From JBEEFP01 sp041166085 (GTDB lineage Bacteria; Actinomycetota; Acidimicrobiia; Acidimicrobiales; JAFATL01): a stretch of DNA of 64,000 nt. Under the pieces are notes generated by a model. That model had not been told where the DNA came from. It worked only from the letters and a program-made list of their open reading frames with translations, and ran no database searches. Numbering within the stretch: position 1 is the stretch's first letter; every line of letters starts with the position of its first letter. Shown one piece after another: positions 16,768 to 25,272 of the stretch. A program made the translations under genes and the position numbers. The stretch lies in the NCBI GenBank assembly GCA_041166085.1, contig JBEEFP010000045.1:54366-118365 (forward strand), in the 5' to 3' direction.

Positions 16768-17627
16768 TCGTCCGGCTTCCAGAGCGGCACAGCCACCGAC
16801 GTGAACAAGGAGCCATGGGTTCCCAGCACGACGTGTGGGAAGGAGGTTCGGGTGGCCTGATCGGCGTCGAGTTCGACGACGTGCTCCAGGCTGGCCGCAC
16901 TGACATCGAAGTCGATGCGCTGCACGAGGCGCAGTCCGCTGGCGGCGACGACGTCCGCCAGCAACTCGCGTCGGGTCATCACTTCGGTGGCGCGGCGGCC
17001 GACGGCGGCCCCGGCGCAGCGCCGGCCACCGGTCGTCAGCCGCGCCACGATCTGCACGGGCGTGCGCTCGAACACCCCGATGCGCAGGAACACCTCGGTC
17101 ACGACGAACGCCCAGCCCCCGGGGCGCAGCACGCGGGCCATCTCACGCATCGCGGCTCGTGTCGCACGGCGCCCACCGAAGTGTTCGATCGACGAGAACG
17201 ACACGACCGCGTCGAAGGTCTCGTCATCCAGCTGGAGGTCGGTGCCGTCCAGGTACCTGACCTCCAGGCGGTCGACGGGGTAGGGCCCGGGCGCGTGGGC
17301 AGCCGGGTCGCGGAGCATTGCCGCGGGCGCCTCCCGGCCGGCAAAGGCGCCGTCGCCGTACACGTCGGCCGCGGTGACGTGGGCTCCCTCGGATGCCAGC
17401 CAGTAGAGCAGCGGGTCGGTGCCTGCACCGACGTCCAGCACACGTGCATGCGGTCCGGCCAGCCCCACGTCACGCAGGAACAGGGCGCCGAGCGCGTACT
17501 CCCAGGCCTTGCGATGTGGACGCGCCGCGCTGTGACCGGGCGCGACGCGCGGGATCAACGTCGCCAGCGCCGGGTCGGCGAAGTCGGCGAGGTCGCAGCA
17601 CTTGGCGAACTGGCGGGACAGCTGCAC
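16734..17627 (-). CDS. Class I SAM methyltransferase
   Basis: A 297-residue protein with GTG start. Methyltransf_11-like motifs: ARVLDVGAGTDPLLYWLA (motif I), VTAADVYGDG (motif II), FDAVVSFSSIEHFGG (motif IV) and MARVLRPGGWAFVVTEV (motif VI). It stands alone between two plus-strand glycosyltransferase genes and overlaps the end of the upstream one. The substrate is unknown, and a glycan or glycan precursor is suggested by context. Confidence 0.8.
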   Translation of the reverse strand: MQLSRQFAKCCDLADFADPALATLIPRVAPGHSAARPHRKAWEYALGALFLRDVGLAGPHARVLDVGAGTDPLLYWLASEGAHVTAADVYGDGAFAGREAPAAMLRDPAAHAPGPYPVDRLEVRYLDGTDLQLDDETFDAVVSFSSIEHFGGRRATRAAMREMARVLRPGGWAFVVTEVFLRIGVFERTPVQIVARLTTGGRRCAGAAVGRRATEVMTRRELLADVVAASGLRLVQRIDFDVSAASLEHVVELDADQATRTSFPHVVLGTHGSLFTSVAVPLWKPDDHSLERNVRRS

Positions 17628-17640
17628 GGCAACGCTTGTC

Positions 17641-17646
17641 TAGCGT
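17641..17646 (+). promoter_or_regulatory. -10 box of GT4 gene at 17655
   Basis: TAGCGT lies 8 bases before ATG 17655, with no Shine-Dalgarno (leaderless type). Confidence 0.45.
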
Positions 17647-17654
17647 CGCTTCCG

Positions 17655-18800
17655 ATGGCCGATGGCCCCGACGTGCGGCGCGCCCTTCGGGTCGGCCTCG
17701 ACCTCGTCTACCTCGAAAAGGACTCGGGTGGGTCGGGCACCTACGCCCGCGAGCTGATCCGGGCCATCGAGCGCGTGGAGCCCGACACCGACGTCGTGGC
17801 GTGGGTCGGGACCCGTGCCCCTCATGACCTCGACGAGTTGCCGTGCGATGTCGTCCGCCTCGGCGTCCGGTCGACCGGCTCGTTCGCCCACCTCCCGGTG
17901 GAGTTGCTGGGCCTGGGTTGGGCCGCGAAGCGCCGGGCTCTCGACGTCGTCCACGGACTGGCCTACGCCACGCCGATCGTCGGTCCGGTTGCCAGGGTCG
18001 TGACGATCCTCGACGTCACGTGGCTGCGCGAGCCGCGCTCGGTGAACCTCCTGGCTCGGAGCATGTTCCGCGTGCTGACCCAGGTGTGCGGGCGGACAGC
18101 GGACGCGGTGATCGCCATCTCCGAGGCGGCGCGGAACGACATTGTGGCCTCGTTGCCCATCGCCGCCGATCGGGTGAAGGTCACCCCCCTGGGCGTGGCG
18201 CCGACTCAGCACCGGGGTCGTGGCTCGGACGCCAACCGGCTGCTGGGGTGTGAGCCAGATGACCGCGTGGTGCTTGCGGTCGGCCAGGTCGCCGAACACA
18301 AGAACCTCGTGCGGGTCATTGACGCACTCGCGCTGCCCAACCGGCGTGACATCGTTCTTGCAGTCGCGGGTCGCCGTACGCGCTACGCCGAGGCGGTGGA
18401 GGGGCGAGCGCGCTCGTGTGGCTTGCGCTGTCGCGTCCTGGGCTTCGTGGACGACACCACGCTCGAGTCGCTCTACGCGCGGGCGGACGTGGCCGTTCTC
18501 GCCTCACGATCCGAGGGTTTCGGGCTGCCGGTGCTCGAGGCCATGGTGCGGGGTGTGCCCGTCGCGTGCTCGGACATCGCCGTCCTCAGGGAGGTGACGG
18601 GGGGCGCGGCTGCACTGTTCGACCCGCTCGACGCGGGCGACATGAGCGACGTGCTGTGCCGAACTCTCGACGACAAGGCCTACAGGAGCGAGCTGGTGGC
18701 GCGAGGCCACCGCCGGGCTCTCGAGGCGACCTGGGATGTGACGGCGGCGCTGACCCTGCATGCGTACCGGACCGCTATGGCGCGGCGCTCTTCGCGCTGA
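17655..18800 (+). CDS. GT4-family glycosyltransferase
   Basis: A 381-residue GT-B enzyme similar to mannosyltransferases acting on surface glycans. The N-terminus is LRVGLDLVYLEKDSGGSGTYA with a GG(S)GTY loop. The C-terminal half has VLAVGQVAEHKNLVRVIDAL and the donor-site segment SRSEGFGLPVLEAMVRGVPVA containing the EX7E motif. The last 26 bases overlap the end of the convergent membrane-protein gene. It is monocistronic with a leaderless promoter. Confidence 0.87.
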   Translation: MADGPDVRRALRVGLDLVYLEKDSGGSGTYARELIRAIERVEPDTDVVAWVGTRAPHDLDELPCDVVRLGVRSTGSFAHLPVELLGLGWAAKRRALDVVHGLAYATPIVGPVARVVTILDVTWLREPRSVNLLARSMFRVLTQVCGRTADAVIAISEAARNDIVASLPIAADRVKVTPLGVAPTQHRGRGSDANRLLGCEPDDRVVLAVGQVAEHKNLVRVIDALALPNRRDIVLAVAGRRTRYAEAVEGRARSCGLRCRVLGFVDDTTLESLYARADVAVLASRSEGFGLPVLEAMVRGVPVACSDIAVLREVTGGAAALFDPLDAGDMSDVLCRTLDDKAYRSELVARGHRRALEATWDVTAALTLHAYRTAMARRSSR

Positions 18801-21186
18801 CCGCCTCGATCCAGTCGAGCACCCGACCGTCGCACAACGTTCGGTACTGATCCACGGGCACGGTGACCAACCGCGCAGTGTCTGTCGGTGCCAGTGCGAC
18901 CGGACCGATGAAGTTGACCGGGAAGCCCGGTTGCCGCAGTGCGCTCTCGCGGTAGCGCAGCGTCAACCGGTGGGGGCCGGGAGCGAGGCGTACGACGTCG
19001 AAGGCCATCCACTGACCGGCGTGGGACAGTTCGTGACGGTGCTGGCCGGCCGGGTGCTCGTCCACGTCGAGACGCAGCGTGCCGAGGACGGCACCGGCCA
19101 CCCAGAGCCGGTACGTGCCGCCGTGCTGCACGCGGACTTGGAGCCGTACCGTGCCGTCGCCTTCGGGCGCCGTCCCCCCTTCCTTCGTCCAGCCGGTCGG
19201 CACCTGTGACGGGCGTAGGGGAACCAGCATCGTGCGCGGCGCCAGTGCCGCGACCAGCGCGCTCGCCCCGGCGGTCGCGGCGACGCGGGCGACGGTCGTG
19301 CAATCGGGCTGGGCGGCTGGTCGGAAGGAACCGCCGAGCGGCACGTGCAGCAGTGTCCGAGCGCCGGTCGGCTGCCGCGTCCACACCTCCCACGAGTTCG
19401 ACGCCGTCGTCCTACGAAAATCCGCCGGGGGACGGCTGGCCACAGGCGAGCGGCGGCGGACGAGGGTTCGGTACCGGGCCAGGTCCTGAGGCGCGACGTC
19501 GTCGACGTCGACGGATGCGTGGGGAGGGAACGTGGAGCCGTCACGCCGGCGGACGGGGCGGTAGCCGACGTCGGTCGCGCCGTCGGCGTCGGCCTCGCGC
19601 AGGAAGTAGCGGTTGGCATAGATCTCGTCGTCCAGCACCAGGGTGGGGCCGCCTGATCCGATCTCGGCCGCCAGTGCCCGCAGCTCGGTGAAGCTCGACC
19701 GGGGCGCGACGTAGACGTTCGCTCCTGCGAGGATGCTCGACCACGCCGTCCCGGCCACGATCGCCACGAGCGCGATCGTGCCCAGCGTCCGCGTCAGCCC
19801 GTCGTCCGCATCGCGGAGAAGCACCGTGAAGAGCGCGGCGCCCCCGAGGACGGCTGGGGCGACCAGCGCCAACGCCTTCGCATCGATCCACGGCGAGCCG
19901 ACCCACACCGCCGGCACGGCCCCGGCGCACACGACCGTGAGGTAGGCGACCGGTGCGAACCGGTGTCGCCGGACGCTGACGACCATCGCGGCCACGGCTC
20001 CGAGCAGGCACACGATCGCCAGCCACACGGTCGCCGCTCCCGCGCCGCCGTTGAGGCGGAAGTCTGCCCGGGGCCACAGCCCGGCCCCTTCCAGGAGCGG
20101 GAGCGGGCGGAGGAGGTTGGCCACCTCGCTTTGACGGGTGACCGCGCCCCCTTTGGTGGTCTGCGCGACGAACGAGGAGGTGGCAAGGAGCGGTACCACC
20201 ACAGCCACGACGATCACCATCGCCATGACGAGGCCGCCCACGCCCCCCCACCCGGGCCGAGACTGGAGCCGCCGGTTTGCGTGCCAACGTAGGCCGATGA
20301 ACACGAGCGCGGCCGGTGCCACCCACGCCGCGCCGTTGAGACCCAAGGTCGCGAGCAGAGCGCCGCAGGTGACCGCCCCGAGCGCGACGGCCGACGCGAC
20401 CGGCCACCCGGTCGACACCACCCCCGCCAACGCCATCGACGGAAGCAGGGCGGCGGCCGCCGCCTCCTTGATGCCGCCCCACTGCGCGTATCCGTAGAAG
20501 AGCGAGGCGTTGGCCGCCAGCGCGCCGATGAGTGCGGCCGTCGGTCGACGAGTCAGCGGTCGCACCACAGCGGCCACCCCGAGAGCGAGCACGACGGCAT
20601 ACACGGCGGTGACCGCCTGGTAGGCGGCAGCCGGGTCCACGCCGCTCAACCGCGCTGCCACGCCCAAGGGGAGGAACCCGCCGGTGGGATAGCCGCTCCC
20701 TGTCCAGGTCTCGAGCGTGCGGCGCAGCGACGACATGGGCAGCGAGGCGAACTCCCGGCCGTGGGCGAGCAGTCGTTCGGTCACCGCGAGCCACGTAGCG
20801 GAGTCGTCCAGCTTCAGGTATCCGGCGATCGAGCGGGTCGCCAGGAGCGACGGCATCGCGAAGGCAACGAAGACAGCCGTGGCGGCAACCGCGTACCACG
20901 CCGACGGCCGGACGGCGGTTAGTCGCCGGCGGCCGAAGACGACGCCGGCGACCGCGAGCACCGCGGCCAGCGGCGCCGCCGCGGGTGCCGTCGCCTCGGC
21001 TGTGGTGAGGGCGTTGGCGACGACGATCAGCGTGGCGAGGCCGACCGCGGGCACTAGCGGTCCCGGGAGCTCGACCCGCGCCAGCCGCTCGAACGCGAGG
21101 CCGTGCCCGACGACGAGCGCCACGAGGACGAGCGGAACGAGCCCCCATCCCGCTGCCACGCTCACCGGCGAAGCATACGGGTGCAT
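18775..21186 (-). CDS. Large polytopic membrane protein (possible GT-C enzyme)
   Basis: An 803-residue protein (start ATG 21186; ATG 21240 would add 18 polar residues). About 12-13 transmembrane helices cover the first 470 residues and a soluble, probably extracytoplasmic, domain fills the C-terminal 330. The early loop after the third or fourth helix contains DDSATWLAVTERLLAHG, which resembles the acidic first loop of GT-C glycosyltransferases that use polyprenyl-phosphate sugars. I cannot assign a family. In this locus it could add or polymerise sugars outside the membrane using the product of the GT2 at 11165-12385, but this is inference. Confidence 0.65.
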   Translation of the reverse strand: MHPYASPVSVAAGWGLVPLVLVALVVGHGLAFERLARVELPGPLVPAVGLATLIVVANALTTAEATAPAAAPLAAVLAVAGVVFGRRRLTAVRPSAWYAVAATAVFVAFAMPSLLATRSIAGYLKLDDSATWLAVTERLLAHGREFASLPMSSLRRTLETWTGSGYPTGGFLPLGVAARLSGVDPAAAYQAVTAVYAVVLALGVAAVVRPLTRRPTAALIGALAANASLFYGYAQWGGIKEAAAAALLPSMALAGVVSTGWPVASAVALGAVTCGALLATLGLNGAAWVAPAALVFIGLRWHANRRLQSRPGWGGVGGLVMAMVIVVAVVVPLLATSSFVAQTTKGGAVTRQSEVANLLRPLPLLEGAGLWPRADFRLNGGAGAATVWLAIVCLLGAVAAMVVSVRRHRFAPVAYLTVVCAGAVPAVWVGSPWIDAKALALVAPAVLGGAALFTVLLRDADDGLTRTLGTIALVAIVAGTAWSSILAGANVYVAPRSSFTELRALAAEIGSGGPTLVLDDEIYANRYFLREADADGATDVGYRPVRRRDGSTFPPHASVDVDDVAPQDLARYRTLVRRRSPVASRPPADFRRTTASNSWEVWTRQPTGARTLLHVPLGGSFRPAAQPDCTTVARVAATAGASALVAALAPRTMLVPLRPSQVPTGWTKEGGTAPEGDGTVRLQVRVQHGGTYRLWVAGAVLGTLRLDVDEHPAGQHRHELSHAGQWMAFDVVRLAPGPHRLTLRYRESALRQPGFPVNFIGPVALAPTDTARLVTVPVDQYRTLCDGRVLDWIEAVSAKSAAP

Positions 21187-21206
21187 TCGGCCGATTCGGC
21201 CCGTGG

Positions 21207-21212
21207 TACCGT
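21207..21212 (+). promoter_or_regulatory. -10 box of Ser/Thr-rich secreted protein gene
   Basis: TACCGT lies 30 bases before ATG 21243. The leader ends in a GGGGGAC Shine-Dalgarno, so this is a leadered message. Confidence 0.4.
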
Positions 21213-21242
21213 CTCGGCGCACAGTCCGGACGGGGGACATGC

Positions 21243-21983
21243 ATGCGCCGATTGCGGCTGGGTTACTGGGTCATCGTCTGCTGTCTCCTGGCCGCGCCTG
21301 TCGCGGTCATGGGTGAGCGAGCCATGCAGCTCACGGGCGTGGTGAGCGGTGGGTGCGGGGCGACCGGGTCGAGCGGCTCTTCCGGCTCCTCGGGCTCGTC
21401 CGGTTCATCGGGCTGTCCCACGACGACGACGACGTCGACCACGACGTCGACGACCACCTCCACCACCACCACGTCCACCACCACCACGTCCACGACCACC
21501 TCGACGACGACATCCACGACCACGTCCACCACCTCGACGACCGTTCCGTCGACCACGCGGACGATCACGGGGAGCTACAGCGGCAACATCGACGTCGGGC
21601 CCGGCGAGACCGTTCGCATCATCGATGCACGCGTCACCGGAAAGGTCCGGGTGGCCCCGGGTGGCTCGGTCGAGATCATCAACTCCACCGTGACCGGCGG
21701 TCTCACCAGCGACGGGGCAACCGGCGTGCGGTTGTGCGGGAGCCGGTTCGGCGACGACGTGACCATCAAGAACAGCACCGGACCGGTTCGCGTCGGCGGG
21801 GGCGGCGGGTGCGCCGGGAACGACGTGGCCGGAAACCTCGTCCTCAACAACAACACCGGCGGCGTCGTGGTCGGCGGCAACAGGATCAACGGCAAGTTGG
21901 CCTGCAGCGGGAACACCAGCATCGGCAACAGCGGCTCGCCCAACGCCGCGTCCTCCAAGACCGGACAGTGCTCCGGCTTGTGA
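21243..21983 (+). CDS. Secreted protein: SGSS repeat, Thr-rich stalk, beta-solenoid-like tail
   Basis: A 246-residue protein in four parts. A signal peptide (LGYWVIVCCLLAAPVAVMG) is followed by a (GSS)n segment flanked by cysteines (residues about 37-58). A Thr/Ser tract of about 50 residues is almost entirely TTTS repeats. A C-terminal domain of about 135 residues has short beta-type repeats (VRIIDARVTGKVRVAPGG, VEIINSTVTGG and Asn/Gly-rich turns), suggestive of a right-handed beta-helix. The Thr stalk is a plausible O-glycosylation target next to the glycan locus. A surface adhesin or coat protein is possible. No known family is recognised. Confidence 0.72.
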   Translation: MRRLRLGYWVIVCCLLAAPVAVMGERAMQLTGVVSGGCGATGSSGSSGSSGSSGSSGCPTTTTTSTTTSTTTSTTTTSTTTTSTTTSTTTSTTTSTTSTTVPSTTRTITGSYSGNIDVGPGETVRIIDARVTGKVRVAPGGSVEIINSTVTGGLTSDGATGVRLCGSRFGDDVTIKNSTGPVRVGGGGGCAGNDVAGNLVLNNNTGGVVVGGNRINGKLACSGNTSIGNSGSPNAASSKTGQCSGL

Positions 21984-21993
21984 CGACCGCGCC

Positions 21994-22656
21994 CTAGTCG
22001 GTTCTCGGCAGCGAGACCGGCGTCTGACGCCCGGTCGGCTGGACGGAAGCGGCAGGGACGCGCAGGACCTGGCCGACGAACACGAGGTTCGGGTCGCGGA
22101 CCAGATCCGCGTTGGCGGCCACGAGGTCGCGCCAGGCGGGCACGACCTCGTCGTCGCGCGGGGCGCGACCGAGTTGCTGCGAGAGCAGCTGCTCGCTGAT
22201 GCGCCAGAACGAGTCTCCGGGCCGGACGAGATAGGTCTGCGGGTCGGGCGCAGGTGCGTCGGGCACGGTGACCTCGGGTGCCGGCGGCGCGGCGGGGGCG
22301 TCGCCGATGAGGTGCATCACCGGCGGTGGGGCCTTGGGCGGGGTCTGCGCTGACGCCGCCGCCGGCGCGGCGAGTGCGGCGACGACGGCGATGCTCGCGG
22401 CGCCGTTCAGGAGACGTCGCACCAGCGGGACGGTCACGAGGTCGGTGATGCGGACGGCGCGCCGCAGGCGCATCCCCCGAGCAATGAGTCCGAGGACGGT
22501 GGTGACCAAGAGGTAGAGCGCCAGGCCCATGGCGAGCACCCGCACGCCGTCGAACGCGGCGACAACCGCGTCGCCGTCGGCGGTCGGCAGGGTCGCGGCG
22601 TGCAGGCCAACGAGCGCGACGGCGAGGAAGCAGATCCAGCCCACGAGGCGCGTCAT
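21994..22656 (-). CDS. LysM-domain membrane protein
   Basis: A 220-residue protein, last gene of the Tad operon. ATG 22656 overlaps the stop of the upstream gene (ATGA). Three hydrophobic segments (CFLAVALVGLHAATL; LAMGLALYLLVTTVLGLIA; SIAVVAALAAPAAASA) are followed by a Pro/Ala linker. The C-terminal LysM-like module (YLVRPGDSFWRISEQLL, then LRVP) should bind peptidoglycan outside the membrane. It may anchor the pilus machine to the wall. The LysM is longer than usual, with an insertion between its two helices. Confidence 0.8.
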   Translation of the reverse strand: MTRLVGWICFLAVALVGLHAATLPTADGDAVVAAFDGVRVLAMGLALYLLVTTVLGLIARGMRLRRAVRITDLVTVPLVRRLLNGAASIAVVAALAAPAAASAQTPPKAPPPVMHLIGDAPAAPPAPEVTVPDAPAPDPQTYLVRPGDSFWRISEQLLSQQLGRAPRDDEVVPAWRDLVAANADLVRDPNLVFVGQVLRVPAASVQPTGRQTPVSLPRTD

Positions 22657-23738
22657 GACGCACGCTCCAGGTGCACCGCGACGGGCTCGCCGTCGGTGCG
22701 TGTGACGGCGAGGTCGGTGCACCGGTCCCCGTCGAGGTCGGCGGCGACCAGGCTCGTCGCGCCCACCACCGTGGCGACCCGCTCGCCCACAATGTCCTGC
22801 CCGGCTGTGGCGGGCCGAGCGAAGACGAACACCTCGCCGGTGCCGGGGCGAAGGACCGCGGCCACCGGCGCGGCGGCGTCGCAGCCCCACGATCCGATCG
22901 CGATGTCGCCCGGTCCGCCGACCTCGAATCGCCTGTTGCCGACGACGATCGTCGGGGCCGGGCCCCGCGGCCACAGCTGGGTGGGGACGGGAGCAGGCAT
23001 CGTCGTGGTGGTCGGCCGCGGCTCGGAGACCGACCGGCTCGGGGCCACGGTCACGGGCACCGCGTCGGCGGCACCCCGCGCAACCACGAGGGCGATCCCA
23101 GCGGCCACGACGACGGCAACCGCGCCCACGATCGGGACGACGCGACGTTGGCGCGTGCTTCCTGCCGGCCGCAGCAGCTCACCGAGCCGCGTCTCGCCCG
23201 CAGCGGCGGGCCCGCCGGGCAGGGTGGCGCCCCGCACCGCGTCTCGAAACTCCGACGCGGCCTCCGCCGCCGACCCGGGCGCGTCCATGAGCCGTTGCGC
23301 CACCGCCGCAACCGGCCCCTCGCGGACGAGGGTGAGGACGAGCTCGGCGAGCGCCACCACGTCGCCGTCCGGCTGGCGGCTCGGCCCGGGCGGGCCCGCC
23401 TGGCCGAAGCCGCACAGGACAGGGCCGTCCGGGCTCAGGATCACGTGACTCGGCTCGACCGCACCGTGGACCAGGCCGGCAGCGTGGAGGTCGGCCAAGG
23501 TGGCGGCGAGGGCAGCGGCGACGCCGGCAACCTCCTCTGGCCCCATCGGACCCGGCCGGTCCATGGTCGGCCCCTCGACCCACACCGTCGACAGCTCGCC
23601 GAGCCCCTCGCTCGTGTCGACACCGACGAGCTCGACCACCCCCGGGTGGCGCATCGCATCGAGCACGGCCGCCTCGGCTTGGAGCTGGGCAACGGCGGCG
23701 TCGCCGACCGCTGTCTTCTGGTGCAGTCGCATGGTCAT
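22653..23738 (-). CDS. Membrane pseudokinase with FG-GAP-like ectodomain
   Basis: A 361-residue protein. Residues 1-165 look like a protein-kinase C-lobe with a shortened N-lobe: an alpha-C-type Glu (LQAEAAVLDAMRHPGVVELV) and the segment LHAAGLVHGAVEPSHVIL, where the catalytic HRD is HGA. The DFG is replaced by GFG (VLCGFGQA), so both essential Asp residues are absent. One transmembrane helix follows (IVGAVAVVVAAGIALVVA), then an outer domain with an FG-GAP/VCBS-like calcium loop (ADLDGDRCTDLAV). It is probably a non-catalytic receptor or scaffold linking the cell surface to Tad pilus function. The start may alternatively be the second ATG, 6 bases in. Confidence 0.72.
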   Translation of the reverse strand: MTMRLHQKTAVGDAAVAQLQAEAAVLDAMRHPGVVELVGVDTSEGLGELSTVWVEGPTMDRPGPMGPEEVAGVAAALAATLADLHAAGLVHGAVEPSHVILSPDGPVLCGFGQAGPPGPSRQPDGDVVALAELVLTLVREGPVAAVAQRLMDAPGSAAEAASEFRDAVRGATLPGGPAAAGETRLGELLRPAGSTRQRRVVPIVGAVAVVVAAGIALVVARGAADAVPVTVAPSRSVSEPRPTTTTMPAPVPTQLWPRGPAPTIVVGNRRFEVGGPGDIAIGSWGCDAAAPVAAVLRPGTGEVFVFARPATAGQDIVGERVATVVGATSLVAADLDGDRCTDLAVTRTDGEPVAVHLERAS

Positions 23739-23760
23739 ACATGAAACAACATCAAATACA

Positions 23761-24222
23761 TCAACACAACCCCCGACCGGGGACAGCTGCGCCGTCGATC
23801 CCGCCCGCAGCCGTCGCCGTGGCGCGTGCGGTCACCGTCCGCACCCCCGCCGCGCCGGGGATGGCCCGTGCGAAGAGGGGCTCGACGCGCGCCCGCAGCA
23901 CGACGCACACCTGGCGGCCCGCAACGATGACCTCCGGCGCTCCGATCGCCATGGCCGCGGGTGCGCGTGCGGCCACCGCGGCCTCGGCGACCCGCGTCGC
24001 CTGCACCGGGTCGATACTGAGCCGGCCTCCGGCTCGGTAGAAGGCCCCGTCCTCGAGAGCGGCGCCCGCCGCGTCGTTGGCCGCGGCGGCCGCGGCGTCC
24101 ACGAGCTCGCGCTGTGCGAGGAACATTCGAGCGCTGTCGACGGCGATGGAGCCGAGCACGACCAGGACGAGGACCGCGGCCGGCATCAGCATCAGCGCCG
24201 ACCCCCGCTCGCGCCTACGCAC
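23761..24222 (-). CDS. TadE/TadG-type pseudopilin or secreted helix protein
   Basis: A 153-residue protein with the TadE/G-type N-terminus RERGSALMLMPAAVLVLVVLGSIAVDSA, a short basic leader then a hydrophobic helix that carries the pilin-like assembly signal. An Ala-rich soluble domain follows. It overlaps the preceding gene by 8 bases. It is probably a minor pseudopilin of the Tad system. Confidence 0.75.
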   Translation of the reverse strand: MRRRERGSALMLMPAAVLVLVVLGSIAVDSARMFLAQRELVDAAAAAANDAAGAALEDGAFYRAGGRLSIDPVQATRVAEAAVAARAPAAMAIGAPEVIVAGRQVCVVLRARVEPLFARAIPGAAGVRTVTARATATAAGGIDGAAVPGRGLC

Positions 24223-24655
24223 AGCTCGCCGTCCCGGCGAGGCCGCTGCGGTACGGGTCGACGACCTCGGAGTGGCGAGCCCGCGCCGTGAACCCGGCCC
24301 CCGCCGACCCGAGGAAGGGCACCCGCATCAATGGGACGGGGTAGCTCACCTCGAACGTCACGCGGCTGCACCGTGCGAACGCGCCGCCCAACTGGACGAC
24401 GCGCGCGCGTGAGGGCGTCCGCCCGTGGCCGGCGATGGCCTCGTCGGCGGCCTGGCGCGCTGCGACTGCGGCCGCGTCGACCGACGATGCCTCCACGTAC
24501 GCACGTGCCGCTTCTCGGGCCGCGCTGCTGGCCGCCAGCTTGGCGTCGATCACGCCCCAGGCGTTGGACACGATGAGCACGCCTGCGACGAAGACGAGGA
24601 CGCCGAGCACCAGCGCCTCGAGGCCACCCACCTGGCCTCGCTCGTCGACGGTCAT
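24215..24655 (-). CDS. TadE-like minor pseudopilin
   Basis: A 146-residue protein with N-terminus MTVDERGQVGGLEALVLGVLVFVAGVLIVSNAWG, matching the TadE-type short leader and helix. A soluble domain with two cysteines follows. ATG 24655 overlaps the upstream stop (ATGA). It is part of the Tad operon, and its product would be processed by a prepilin peptidase that is not encoded in this window. Confidence 0.75.
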   Translation of the reverse strand: MTVDERGQVGGLEALVLGVLVFVAGVLIVSNAWGVIDAKLAASSAAREAARAYVEASSVDAAAVAARQAADEAIAGHGRTPSRARVVQLGGAFARCSRVTFEVSYPVPLMRVPFLGSAGAGFTARARHSEVVDPYRSGLAGTASCA

Positions 24656-25071
24656 CGGAACCGTTCTGTCCGCAGCCGCACCGTGCGATCGACGACGTCC
24701 ACGCCGAGGGGCCGGCGCAGGACAGCGGGGAGGAAGCCGGGATTCCGCGCGACAACGCGCAGTTGCACGACGTCGCCATCGGCTGCCCACGTGAAGGACA
24801 GGCGCGAGCCGTAGCGCCCCAGTGCGCGCCTGGCTCCTTCTTCTGCCCCCGCAGTCGCGGCGGCACCCCCGTCGGATCCGCCGACGATGCGCGCCGCGTC
24901 GTAGGCCGACGCGGTGACGGCCGAGGTGGCGTACAGGTCGTAGACCACCTGGACGGCGAGCAGGAGGAGCATGAGCACGACGAGCAGCCCGAAGACGCTC
25001 GAGATGACTCCGGTGCCGCCCTCGCCCCGCCCCTGCTCAGCCTCCGATCTGGCCGATCTGATCGTTGACAT
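24652..25071 (-). CDS. TadE-like pseudopilin
   Basis: A 139-residue protein. An N-terminal polar leader ends GRGEGGTGVISSVFGLLVVLMLLLLAVQV, that is a Gly before a hydrophobic helix containing the class III pilin-like assembly signal, followed by a small soluble domain. The 5' end overlaps the pilin gene by 35 bases. Confidence 0.75.
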   Translation of the reverse strand: MSTIRSARSEAEQGRGEGGTGVISSVFGLLVVLMLLLLAVQVVYDLYATSAVTASAYDAARIVGGSDGGAAATAGAEEGARRALGRYGSRLSFTWAADGDVVQLRVVARNPGFLPAVLRRPLGVDVVDRTVRLRTERFR

Positions 25072-25258
25072 TGCTCTGGGTGTCGTTGAGGGTCGACTGG
25101 AACAGCGTCCACATCAGGACGCCGAGGAAGGCCATCACGAGCACGGCGATGGCGGTGGAGATCACCCCTTCACCGCGCTCGGTGCGGGCCATTCGACCCG
25201 CAGCTGCCAAGCGTGCCGTGCGCTGCCACACGTACCCCCGCAGAAGTGCGCTGCCCAT
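25037..25258 (-). CDS. Flp-type major pilin candidate
   Basis: A 73-residue protein with the size and shape of a Flp pilin. A basic leader (RMARTERGEG) precedes a hydrophobic helix (VISTAIAVLVMAFLGVLMW) and a short polar tail rich in Asn/Gln/Asp. The leader ends in Gly, consistent with prepilin peptidase cleavage. The position between tadC and tadE genes fits a pilin. Start ATG 25258. Confidence 0.72.
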   Translation of the reverse strand: MGSALLRGYVWQRTARLAAAGRMARTERGEGVISTAIAVLVMAFLGVLMWTLFQSTLNDTQSNVNDQIGQIGG

Positions 25259-25272
25259 GTTGCTCCCTTCGG

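Noticed and set aside
15795..17654. An open frame that would extend the GT4 gene at 17655 to 1001 residues
   Set aside because: The upstream part is a shadow of the GT2 and methyltransferase genes. The glycosyltransferase N-terminus and a TAGCGT promoter box support ATG 17655.
21361..21545. Satellite or CRISPR-like repeat in the Thr-rich region
   Set aside because: The short repeats are codons for Ser/Gly and Thr within a continuous secreted-protein gene.
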